This document shows positions 46,006-53,873 of a DNA stretch of 64,000 bases, in pieces (the stretch's first letter is position 1; each line of letters starts with the position of its first letter). The notes under the pieces are model-generated. The model saw only the letters and a program-made list of their open reading frames with translations. It ran no database searches and was not told the DNA's origin. The translations under genes were made by a program, and so were the position numbers. The stretch comes from Sulfuricurvum sp. (GTDB lineage Bacteria > Campylobacterota > Campylobacteria > Campylobacterales > Sulfurimonadaceae): positions 1 through 64,000 of the forward strand of contig JAGXFL010000001.1 in assembly GCA_024637295.1 (NCBI GenBank). Direction: 5' to 3'.

Positions 46006-46188
46006 ATGAAAATTTTATACGAGTTTCGGGGGATGGAAAACGATCCCAAATACGCCGAACGTAAACGGGCGAAAAAAGCGATTTATGAGAAATACAATTT
46101 CAAACTGATAGAGCTACGGGATGAGGACGTTTTCAACCTCGATGATATCCTACCGAAGATGCTATTGATTGGGGTGCAGACGTATTAA
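46006..46188 (+). pseudogene. Fragment of an endonuclease-like domain
   Basis: 60 codons. The segment ENDPKYAERKRAKKAIYEKY and FKLIELRDEDVFNLDDILPK resembles the C-terminal end of PD-(D/E)xK-like domains in larger proteins, in which similar ends follow the catalytic core. The catalytic part itself is missing, and the frame starts inside the domain. It is best read as a remnant. An independent small protein cannot be excluded. Confidence 0.5.
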
Positions 46189-46203
46189 AAATAAGGGCAG
46201 AAA

Positions 46204-46737
46204 TTGGAAGCTTCAGTAATTAAAGATGTAATGCCAGTTATAACTGCATTAATCGTAAGTATTTCTACATTATTAGGTATATATTTAACGAATAAATTTA
46301 ATAGTAAGCAAGTAAAAGTTAATCTTGAGTTTACACGTGATCAAAAAATGCTTGAATTACGGCTTCAAAAGCTTGAAGAACTATATTTACTCTTTGAACA
46401 GTGGGAAGCATTTTTATTGAGCACATATCTTATTTATTCTCATGCATATGCAGGTAAGTTGAATTATACACAAGTGTTAGATACGGTAAATCAAAAGTCT
46501 GAGAATGATAATATAGATTTTCATAAAATTCAAATGTTATTAAATATATATTTTCCTGAATTACGTGAAAATTATGAAAACGTAATATCTAAGAGGTCAT
46601 CTTTAGCTAAATATATTCTTAGTGATCCTTCGAAAAATAATCTCAAAACAAATGATTTTTTCAACGAGCAAGAAGAATTTGAAATTTTATGCACGCAATT
46701 TAAAAATAAACTTAGTGATATTCAGAAGTTATTGTAG
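46204..46737 (+). CDS. Hypothetical membrane-anchored protein
   Basis: 177 aa, not recognised. A membrane segment lies at residues 10-30 (PVITALIVSISTLLGIYLT). The following region is charged and helical, starting with a probable coiled coil (FTRDQKMLELRLQKLEELYLL), with the bulk in the cytoplasm. The start is TTG at 46204; no better ATG precedes the membrane segment. It is AT-rich and lies in an accessory patch. No operon partner is clear. Confidence 0.55.
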   Translation: MEASVIKDVMPVITALIVSISTLLGIYLTNKFNSKQVKVNLEFTRDQKMLELRLQKLEELYLLFEQWEAFLLSTYLIYSHAYAGKLNYTQVLDTVNQKSENDNIDFHKIQMLLNIYFPELRENYENVISKRSSLAKYILSDPSKNNLKTNDFFNEQEEFEILCTQFKNKLSDIQKLL

Positions 46738-46765
46738 AAAATCCAGTTAATAGAGGAAAATAAAG

Positions 46766-46918
46766 ATGAAACCTAAAGCACTAAATATTGGAATACTAAG
46801 CAAAACTGATTACATCAAACGCACTATTGCCATCGCAAAAGGGGAGTATAAACCCAAAACAGATGAACCGAAAGTATGGTTTGAATCGATCAAATCACTG
46901 GCGCAGGTTAAAGGGTAA
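46766..46918 (+). pseudogene. Truncated transcriptional-regulator fragment
   Basis: A 50-codon frame beginning MKPKALNIGILSKTDY and containing RTIAIAKGEYKPKTDEPKVW, followed by FESIKSLAQV. This resembles the N-terminus of HVO_A0114-type putative regulators, which are longer and carry a winged helix afterwards. Here the frame ends at VKG plus stop, and the last 17 bases are identical to the end of acs. It appears cut short by recombination. Confidence 0.5.
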
Positions 46919-46934
46919 GTTTTCTCCAACGTGT

Positions 46935-46940
46935 TATAAT
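46935..46940 (+). promoter_or_regulatory. -10 box of the antitoxin-toxin pair
   Basis: TATAAT, 26 bases before the antitoxin ATG at 46967, with AGGAGG as ribosome binding site. It gives the pair its own promoter. Confidence 0.5.
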
Positions 46941-46966
46941 ATTTCATTGATATTAGGAGGATGAAA

Positions 46967-47188
46967 ATGCATACGATTCGACTCAATATTCACGATGCAA
47001 TTTATGATAAACTGATGGGATTGCTAGAGATTTTACCGAAAGATAAAATTGAGATTCTCGAAGATAATAACTATCCCTCTATTTCGTTCGAAGAGGCTCA
47101 AATTAAAGTTCAAAAAGCGATGAATAATATCCCTAACGCAGAGGGGCTTTCTCTCTCGGATGCTATCGACAAAGTGATTCATTCTTAA
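46967..47188 (+). CDS. Antitoxin of a ParE/RelE-type pair
   Basis: About 73 aa. MHTIRLNIHDAIYDKLMGLLEILPKDKIEIL resembles the ribbon-helix-helix start of small antitoxins; the remainder is charged and probably wraps the toxin. The ATG at 46967 is placed 6 bases after AGGAGG; an ATG at 46961 is closer. It abuts the toxin gene with no gap. Confidence 0.75.
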   Translation: MHTIRLNIHDAIYDKLMGLLEILPKDKIEILEDNNYPSISFEEAQIKVQKAMNNIPNAEGLSLSDAIDKVIHS

Positions 47189-47464
47189 ATGCTCTATTCA
47201 ATTATCGTCGAACCTGAAGCGCTCGACGATCTCCAATCTATTTTTCGCTATATCTCTCAAAAAGATTCTCAAAATAAAGCTATAGCGTTTGTGCGTGAGT
47301 TGGAAATGAGTATTAGTACACTCTCTGAAATGCCATTTCGTTGCCGTAAAAGTTATTATACGGATGATGAAACTACGCGGGATTTAATCCATAAAGGGTA
47401 TACGATTGTTTTTCAAGTAAACGCGACAAAGGTACATATTCTTACCATTTTTCGTCAAAAGTAA
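47189..47464 (+). CDS. ParE/RelE-superfamily toxin
   Basis: 91 aa. It begins MLYSIIVEPEALDDLQSIFRYI and ends KGYTIVFQVNATKVHILTIFRQ, with the alpha-alpha-beta pattern of the ParE/RelE fold. Gyrase-poisoning (ParE) and mRNA-cleaving (RelE) forms cannot be told apart by eye. It starts immediately after the antitoxin stop codon. Confidence 0.85.
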   Translation: MLYSIIVEPEALDDLQSIFRYISQKDSQNKAIAFVRELEMSISTLSEMPFRCRKSYYTDDETTRDLIHKGYTIVFQVNATKVHILTIFRQK

Positions 47465-47551
47465 GTTTTTTTCCGCGCAGGAATAATGTGACAATAAATT
47501 ATTGAACCATGCGTTATACTTATGCCTAAACTTTAGAATAATGGAATTTTC

Positions 47552-48274
47552 ATGAGATATAAAATTGGACGCTTACAAAACAGCATTTCGACACTTGAAT
47601 TAAAAGAGAGAACTTTATACCAAAACACCCTGATTCTGGGAGAGGATGGATCGGGAAAGACTCATTTGGCCAATAAAATCCGTCATTACGTAATGGAGAA
47701 CAATATACCTACTTTGTATCTTGATTTTTCAGACCCTTCTATCGAAAAGATCGAAGAGAAGTTCAAAGATGCGGATACGTTCTTTTATCTTCGTTTTGAG
47801 GAGAGTGATGAGTTTGAAGCGGCGCTTGATAACGCGATCGCAGAACGCCGAAATATCTATATGGCGGCTAATCCTTCGTATTTTGCAAGTAAGCGCAATG
47901 TAAAAAGCAAGCTTTCCCGTATGATTCAAAAGCACGATTTATTGGAAAATTATTACTACTTTTTCCATGAAATCGAGAGTTTGAATGGATTTTATACCAA
48001 ATTTGAAGATTTTATTTATTATATTTTCGATCTTGTGAATATGAAAAAATACGGATTTACTTTTCTCGCACAGCCCAATGAAATTTTTGAAGATTCACGT
48101 ATCAAGCTTCTTTTCACGTTTCTTTATTTGGGGCGTTGTTCAAATGCGCACTATTACAATACGTCGGTCTTGCGCAGTTTGAAAACGAACACCTTTTATT
48201 ATCAGTATCGTATGGACAACCGCTCGTTGTTGTTTAATCAGATACAAAGTGATATTGCCATTATTGATGCCTAA
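47552..48274 (+). CDS. P-loop ATPase of unknown function
   Basis: 240 aa. LILGEDGSGKTHLANKI at residues 28-44 is a Walker A motif. YYYFFHEIESL near residue 133 could serve as Walker B. FTFLAQPNEIF near 170 resembles a sensor strand found in HerA/FtsK or Zot-like ATPases. No other domain is visible. It should bind ATP; a role in DNA handling is only a guess. It is convergent with the MCP gene, next to a toxin-antitoxin pair. Confidence 0.7.
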   Translation: MRYKIGRLQNSISTLELKERTLYQNTLILGEDGSGKTHLANKIRHYVMENNIPTLYLDFSDPSIEKIEEKFKDADTFFYLRFEESDEFEAALDNAIAERRNIYMAANPSYFASKRNVKSKLSRMIQKHDLLENYYYFFHEIESLNGFYTKFEDFIYYIFDLVNMKKYGFTFLAQPNEIFEDSRIKLLFTFLYLGRCSNAHYYNTSVLRSLKTNTFYYQYRMDNRSLLFNQIQSDIAIIDA

Positions 48275-48289
48275 TCAAATCGATTAGGC
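48269..48289. terminator. Hairpin between convergent genes
   Basis: GCCTAATC and GATTAGGC form a perfect 8-bp stem with a 5-base loop that contains both stop codons. Bidirectional termination is plausible though a T tract is missing. Confidence 0.4.
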
Positions 48290-49735
48290 GGGATTGGCTT
48301 CTTGAACCATCTTCTCCAATAATTCAAACAGCTGCTTACTATTGTCTTCCATTAACTGCATGTTTTTCAGAATTGAATCTTTGGTTTTGACATTTTGACA
48401 ATCTTTTCGTTGTAGGCAGGTAATGGTTTCTAAGACAAGCTTGTGGACAGCAGCATGCGGTGCTTCCATCATTTTATACGCGGATGTATGTGAAAAGAGC
48501 TGTTTTCCTTCTCCTTCGTAATACCATTTACCCATACGACAATTGTGCTGGTCAACGTTAGAAGAGGTATTTTTAATATCTTGGTGCATTATGGTCGAAT
48601 AGGTATTGTGTTTGTAAATAATATGATCCACCTTGATGAGGGCTGTATAGAGTGAATCGTTGATGTATTTTGCAGCTTTCGCTGATGTGTATGCAGTCTT
48701 GGAAAAGTTATCCAGTATGGTTTCAAACTCATGAACATCGGTGCGTGATTTTTGAGCGATATTACTGATCGTATCGGAGTTACCTTGGATATCATTTGCT
48801 TCTTGCTGTAACGTGTTAAGGGTGATGGAAATCTCTTGGGTTGCTTTTTGGGTACGCTCGGCGAGTTTGCGCACTTCATCAGCAACGACGGCAAATCCGC
48901 GTCCATGCTCTCCTGCACGAGCCGCTTCGATCGCGGCATTAAGGGCTAGGAGATTGGTTTGATCGGCAATATCTTTGATCAGATTGGCAACCGTGCTGAT
49001 ATCATTGGTTCGTTGGCTAAGTGAGGCTATAGCTTCACTGGAGTTGGAGATAAGCTCCATGAGGTTTTCCAAGTTTGAGACGATAGTGGTGACACTGGCT
49101 TGACTTTTTGTGACCTCTTGTGCTGTGTTTGACGATGTTGTGTTAATCTCTTTTGAGTAGTCGCAATTTCGTTGTATGTCATTTTGGATGGTGAACAAAG
49201 AGGTTGAAATACCACCGCTCATTTTTTCAAATTCACGTCCTAAGTCACTGCTCATTTTTCCTTTGAATGAGAGAGCGATCTCATCAATGGCTTTGTTAAA
49301 AACAACTGCGATCTCGGTGAAATCTCCTTTGTACCCCTCTTTGAAAAGAATACGGTTCATTTTACCATTATTGGCTGCATCAAGCGAAGCATGAATATCT
49401 CTTATGAACTGTTCTACTTGGTCAAGTAGATCATTGATGCTCCACGCAACACCTTGAAGAATATGGGTATGCGCAATATTCGTGATTCGTTCTGAGAGGT
49501 TACCATTGGATGCTTTGGATAAAACGTCACGGATCTGACGTATCAGCGGATCATTAAAAATTTTATCGCAAGCCATATCATTTTGAGGAATCAATACCCC
49601 TCCAATAGCAGCAATGAATACAATGACAGCGGGAATATAATTACCTATAATCGCTAAATAGAGAGCTGTTCCTATCGTCAGCACAAGATAAAATAGATTT
49701 TTTTTATTGCTGAAGAGAGAGGACGAGTTCGTCAT
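48284..49735 (-). CDS. Methyl-accepting protein with CZB domain (CetA-like)
   Basis: About 483 aa. Two close hydrophobic segments (near residues 10-50) form a membrane hairpin with no periplasmic domain. A HAMP-like region follows, then the methyl-accepting signalling domain with the tip [33 protein letters not shown] zinc-binding domain (about residues 365-465) has [10 protein letters not shown] and HAAVHKLV. It should relay a signal to CheA/CheW. Pairing with the aerotaxis-type PAS protein upstream, overlapping by 32 bases, matches CetA of Campylobacter. Confidence 0.88.
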   Translation of the reverse strand: MTNSSSLFSNKKNLFYLVLTIGTALYLAIIGNYIPAVIVFIAAIGGVLIPQNDMACDKIFNDPLIRQIRDVLSKASNGNLSERITNIAHTHILQGVAWSINDLLDQVEQFIRDIHASLDAANNGKMNRILFKEGYKGDFTEIAVVFNKAIDEIALSFKGKMSSDLGREFEKMSGGISTSLFTIQNDIQRNCDYSKEINTTSSNTAQEVTKSQASVTTIVSNLENLMELISNSSEAIASLSQRTNDISTVANLIKDIADQTNLLALNAAIEAARAGEHGRGFAVVADEVRKLAERTQKATQEISITLNTLQQEANDIQGNSDTISNIAQKSRTDVHEFETILDNFSKTAYTSAKAAKYINDSLYTALIKVDHIIYKHNTYSTIMHQDIKNTSSNVDQHNCRMGKWYYEGEGKQLFSHTSAYKMMEAPHAAVHKLVLETITCLQRKDCQNVKTKDSILKNMQLMEDNSKQLFELLEKMVQEANPA

Positions 49736-50213
49736 AGGTGATTCCTTGTTCATTTAATACGTTGTTTAATAAGGCTAGTGATGCGTCCATACCGCCTGTT
49801 TTTTCAGCTGCAAGCAGTTGTGCATAAATACCTGGGATAACATCAAGCCCTTTTTTGCTTGGCTTGCGCCGTACAGAATGAAAATCTCGAATCGTTCCAT
49901 TGCTGTTAATCGTTGCGGTCACATTTGCAAAGACCCAGTAATATGAACCGTCTTTTGCCAAATTTTTGACATAAGCAAATATCTCTTCTTTTTTTTGAAT
50001 ACGATCCCATAAAAGTTTAAAGACAATTTTAGGCATGTCGGGATGACGTAAAATAGAGTGAGGGGCACCTAAAAGCTCAGCTTCTGAATAGCCTGACATA
50101 TCGATAAATATTTTATTACCGTAAATTATCTTACCTTTCGTATCTGTTTTGGAAACAATAAAGTCATTTTCACTTAATAGCTTTTGATTTTGGGTTGGAT
50201 TGGGTCTGTGCAT
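49704..50213 (-). CDS. Aerotaxis-type PAS protein (CetB-like)
   Basis: 169 aa. The PAS domain (about residues 12-115) has [37 protein letters not shown] and [19 protein letters not shown], the pattern of Aer/CetB PAS domains that bind FAD and sense redox state. A short C-terminal tail follows. AGGAAG precedes the ATG. It overlaps the MCP gene, so a bipartite energy-taxis receptor is likely. Confidence 0.88.
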   Translation of the reverse strand: MHRPNPTQNQKLLSENDFIVSKTDTKGKIIYGNKIFIDMSGYSEAELLGAPHSILRHPDMPKIVFKLLWDRIQKKEEIFAYVKNLAKDGSYYWVFANVTATINSNGTIRDFHSVRRKPSKKGLDVIPGIYAQLLAAEKTGGMDASLALLNNVLNEQGITYDELVLSLQQ

Positions 50214-50251
50214 TCTTCCTCATTAACATGGATTAAACGATCTACTAACAT

Positions 50252-50257
50252 ATTATA
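50252..50257 (-). promoter_or_regulatory. -10 box of the PAS-MCP operon
   Basis: TATAAT on the minus strand, about 38 bases before the PAS gene ATG. No sigma-28 box was seen. Confidence 0.5.
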
Positions 50258-50325
50258 ACATGATTGTAATAGAAATTTTAAATCGTCATAGGTATAATTT
50301 TTATTGATGTGTTTATTTAAACATA

Positions 50326-53300
50326 TTATGCATTATTTGTTCTTAGATATTTTTCGAAGAGCTGGCTTGAAAGCGGTTTACTGTAAAAATATCCTTGTAT
50401 TTCATCGCATCCTTGTTGCTGTAAGTATTCAAGCTGCGCTTTGGTTTCAACTCCTTCGGCAATGGTGGTGAGGCCAAGACTGTGTGCCATATTTATAACT
50501 GCACTGACGATTGCTCTGTCTCCTGAATCGGTCTGGATATCTCGTACAAAGGATTGATCGATTTTTAGTTTATAGATTTTGAACTGTTTGAGATAAGATA
50601 GGGATGAGTAGCCGGTACCAAAGTCATCGATAGACATACGAATACCTATGTTGTGCAGTGTATTCATCATAGCAATAGCGGCATGTGGATCATACATCGC
50701 CGCTCCCTCCGTGAGTTCGATTTCCAAATACTGAGGATCAAACCCTATTTGGCGTATGAGGTTTGTAATGATATCGGGCAGTGCCGGATGACGGAACTGG
50801 ATTGCAGAGAGATTAACTGCTATGATGATTGGTTTCATACCGTTTTGATTCCAATCATGTGCTTGTTCAATCGCAGTACGAATGACCCATTCTCCGATGG
50901 AGAGGATCATTCCGTTATCTTCGGCGATAGGGATAAACTCTACAGGAGAAACCGAACCCAATTGTGGATTGTTCCAGCGTATCAATGCTTCTGCACCGAC
51001 GAGTATACCATCGGAGGCCGAGAGTTGAGGCTGATAAACGAGGTGAAATTCATTGCGCTCTAATGCGGTATGCAATGCATTACTAATGGTAAGGGTACGT
51101 TGAGCATGCTCCTGCATCTCTTCGGTAAAGAAACGATAGGCATTGCGTCCCTCTTTTTTTGCACGATACATGGCAGTATCGGCATTCTTAGACAAGGTTT
51201 CAATATTGGTTCCATCTGATGGGTATATGGCGATACCTATGGAAGCAGTTACAGCAAGTGAATGCTCATTGATCGTGAATATTTCAGAGATGGATGCTAG
51301 GAGCTTTTGGGCAACTTGCGCGGCTCCTTTGGCATTTGTATCAGGCAGTAGGAGGACGAATTCATCGCCTCCCATACGCGAAACGGTGTCTTCATCTCTC
51401 AGCGCTTGTGTGAGACGTTTTGCAAGATGTATAATAAGATGGTCTCCCAAGTTATGTCCTAGTGTATCATTGATGTTTTTGAAGTGATCAAGATCAAGGA
51501 ACATCAGGGTAAATGTCCCCTCTTTACGCTTGGTAAGATTGAGCGTGTAGTTGAGATGATCGTCCATTTGTATCCGATTGGGAAGTCCGGTAAGAGGATC
51601 AAAATTGGCAAGATAGTGGATCTTCTCTTGGGTCTTTTTTTGTTCGCTGATATCTTCTTCGATAGCGATGTAGTGCGTTGTCTTACCATCACTGTCGAGG
51701 ACGGGAGCAATATTGATGGAATAGATGTATTTGGTTCCGTCTTTGCGTTTATTGATAAACTCGCCCTGCCATTTTTCCTGACGTATGAGTGCTGTCCACA
51801 TCGCATCATAAGCATGAAGGGGAGTGTTTCCTGATTGTAATAGACGCGGATTTTGACCGATTACTTCTTCTGGTGTGTAACCGGTATTTTCGACAAAAGC
51901 GGCATTTACGTATTGGATATTGGCTTTGAAATCGGTGATAATGATAGAACTTGGGCTTTGTTCCATAGCATGTGTGCGTAGCATAAGGGCATTTTCTGCA
52001 TTGAGGCGTGCTGTATTGCGATCAAAATTATCCAAGGCGTAATCGATATCTGCACCCATCTCTAGGAGAAGTTTTTGAGCATCTTTGTCAAATCCGTTTA
52101 TCTCATCGGAATAGAATGTGAAAATGGCGCAAGGGACACCATTTCGATGAAGAGGTATTGCAGCGGAGGAAGCCCATCCAAATTGTGCACCTTTATGATG
52201 CCATTTTTTAGTAGCAGGGTCATTGGCAAAGTCCTGACACCAAAACGGACGGTCTTCACGGAATGCTGTTCCCGTAGGACCGTGAGCAAATTCAGATGAC
52301 GGATCGATCGAAATATTCAGATCATTCAAATAATCAGATCCGTCTCCGGCATAGGCAACTACTTTTATCATTTTCGCCTCTTCATCTGCCAAGCCGATCC
52401 ATGCCATTCTCATTTTGCCGAAGCTAACCGCATCTTGACAGATGAGTTCAAAAAGCTCTTCTTGTGTGTTACTGCGGACAATGGCTTGATTACATTGACT
52501 CAGTGCTGCGTACAAATCGCGCATATGGTTGGCGTCCTTTTGTGCTTGCACACGTTCCTCATCGATTTTGGATAATTTCTTTTGTGTCTGAGCTAACCAA
52601 CTTAGAATACTGTTTTCCATACCTGTTGGTATTGCAATTGGAGACGACAAATCTCCTTGACCTATTTTAGTAATAGACGAATAGAGTAAGTGTAGGGAAC
52701 CCCCCAATGTCAAATGCAATGAACGATGGACACTCCATAACATTAATATTAAGATAAGCCCAAATAAGATAAAGACAATACGCATTTGAATTGCTGTATG
52801 TTGGGCATCACGTAGTGATTTGAGTGTTCGCTGATCCATCAGAAAGTGTGCATCACTGATGGGTTTCATAATACGGTATTTAGCTTTGTGATAGGTATCA
52901 TTATGCAGCATCATAAAGGCAAGATGACGATTTTTATCGGTCACAGGTGTCGTTGATTCGATGAGTTTCATCGCATCAAACTCTAGTTTAGTTAGTTCAT
53001 CAGAGTTTTTCTTGGCTTCAGAGAGTTTGGCAAATTCTTGCGGTGTAAATCCGGCCTTTTGCATTAATGCCAATAGTGATATCGATTTTGATGTCAGTGG
53101 GAATGGGCGTTTATCATCCGATAATACAAGATCCCAATAGATGTCTTCATAATGCATTGGAAGAGGTTTTAGACCATTGCGAATATCTAAGATCTCTTGG
53201 TAATGTTGTTTATAGATAGGATTTCCGGTCAGAATATAGGTGCGGACCATCCGTGTCAGGTCATCAGAAGTCTGACGTAAATGATCTGCAAGCTGATGAG

Positions 53301-53445
53301 ATATGAATCGTTGTTCGTTCGCAGTATCGATTGCTTTTTCAGATCGGACGTAGAGGAGAAACATCGTGGAAAAAAGGGTAAATACAATAATAGCTCCCCA
53401 TACGGAACGATTAAAAAGCGATAAATTCCTATCTGAAAAGACCAT
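50326..53445 (-). CDS. GAF-PAS-GGDEF-EAL protein with membrane N-terminus
   Basis: 1039 aa. Membrane segments near residues 13-30 and 225-245 border a sensor region. A GAF domain (about 320-470), PAS (490-600), GGDEF and EAL follow. GGDEF is SRMGGDEFVLLLP with an RDED I-site five residues before it. EAL has EALIRW, NLSAIQF, IELTEG, DDFGTGYSSLSYLK, AEGVET and IQGYFYSKPL, all intact. Both synthesis and hydrolysis of cyclic di-GMP are possible. Its C-terminal half closely resembles the 53874 gene. TTGGAGT precedes the ATG. Confidence 0.92.
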   Translation of the reverse strand: MVFSDRNLSLFNRSVWGAIIVFTLFSTMFLLYVRSEKAIDTANEQRFISHQLADHLRQTSDDLTRMVRTYILTGNPIYKQHYQEILDIRNGLKPLPMHYEDIYWDLVLSDDKRPFPLTSKSISLLALMQKAGFTPQEFAKLSEAKKNSDELTKLEFDAMKLIESTTPVTDKNRHLAFMMLHNDTYHKAKYRIMKPISDAHFLMDQRTLKSLRDAQHTAIQMRIVFILFGLILILMLWSVHRSLHLTLGGSLHLLYSSITKIGQGDLSSPIAIPTGMENSILSWLAQTQKKLSKIDEERVQAQKDANHMRDLYAALSQCNQAIVRSNTQEELFELICQDAVSFGKMRMAWIGLADEEAKMIKVVAYAGDGSDYLNDLNISIDPSSEFAHGPTGTAFREDRPFWCQDFANDPATKKWHHKGAQFGWASSAAIPLHRNGVPCAIFTFYSDEINGFDKDAQKLLLEMGADIDYALDNFDRNTARLNAENALMLRTHAMEQSPSSIIITDFKANIQYVNAAFVENTGYTPEEVIGQNPRLLQSGNTPLHAYDAMWTALIRQEKWQGEFINKRKDGTKYIYSINIAPVLDSDGKTTHYIAIEEDISEQKKTQEKIHYLANFDPLTGLPNRIQMDDHLNYTLNLTKRKEGTFTLMFLDLDHFKNINDTLGHNLGDHLIIHLAKRLTQALRDEDTVSRMGGDEFVLLLPDTNAKGAAQVAQKLLASISEIFTINEHSLAVTASIGIAIYPSDGTNIETLSKNADTAMYRAKKEGRNAYRFFTEEMQEHAQRTLTISNALHTALERNEFHLVYQPQLSASDGILVGAEALIRWNNPQLGSVSPVEFIPIAEDNGMILSIGEWVIRTAIEQAHDWNQNGMKPIIIAVNLSAIQFRHPALPDIITNLIRQIGFDPQYLEIELTEGAAMYDPHAAIAMMNTLHNIGIRMSIDDFGTGYSSLSYLKQFKIYKLKIDQSFVRDIQTDSGDRAIVSAVINMAHSLGLTTIAEGVETKAQLEYLQQQGCDEIQGYFYSKPLSSQLFEKYLRTNNA

Positions 53446-53568
53446 TGGACTCCAACATTATCTAGGTGTGTAAACTACAAATAGTATAACATATTTTTGA
53501 TTGCTGTATTGTTTGTCATAATTGCTTAAAACAGCTATTATGGCGACAATTTTTATGGGAGTCTGTGT

Positions 53569-53631
53569 ATGGATAGAGCGTTTGAATATCGTAAAGTCGC
53601 AAAAATGAAACGTTGGGCTAATTTTAGCTGA
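53569..53631 (+). pseudogene. Truncated copy of the yebC 5' end
   Basis: 20 codons, MDRAFEYRKVAKMKRWANFS and stop, against [20 protein letters not shown] in the intact yebC at 56304. The 30 bases upstream are also duplicated, including a -10 box (TATTAT instead of TATAAT at 53536-53541). It lies upstream of and divergent from the first GGDEF-EAL gene, just as intact yebC does for the second. Confidence 0.85.
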
Positions 53632-53640
53632 TAAGTATGC

Positions 53641-53828
53641 CATATCATGATGAACATCATTGCACCAGATACTAAAGAGAGGATAAAAATAGTATTAGTG
53701 TATGAAGTATTTTGAATAAATGAGTGATCGAGAATAACAAGAAACATAAAAAAGGGAATAAACGTGATTTTGCGACTGCGGGTCAATAATGAAATGCTAT
53801 GGCAATCGGACATTGAGTATCTTTGCAA
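53641..53828 (-). other. Possible remnant of a membrane protein
   Basis: A minus-strand frame from 53828 encodes two hydrophobic segments (FIPFFMFLVILDHSFI and TIFILSLVSGAMMFIMIW), then runs antisense into the yebC fragment. No known domain is visible. It might be the start of a sensor that was cut by the duplication, or chance. The gap between the two GGDEF-EAL genes (53446-53873) otherwise holds only the yebC fragment. Confidence 0.3.
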
Positions 53829-53873
53829 ATAACTTTAAATTGCTACGGGTTATAGCTAGATTTGTCTCAATAT

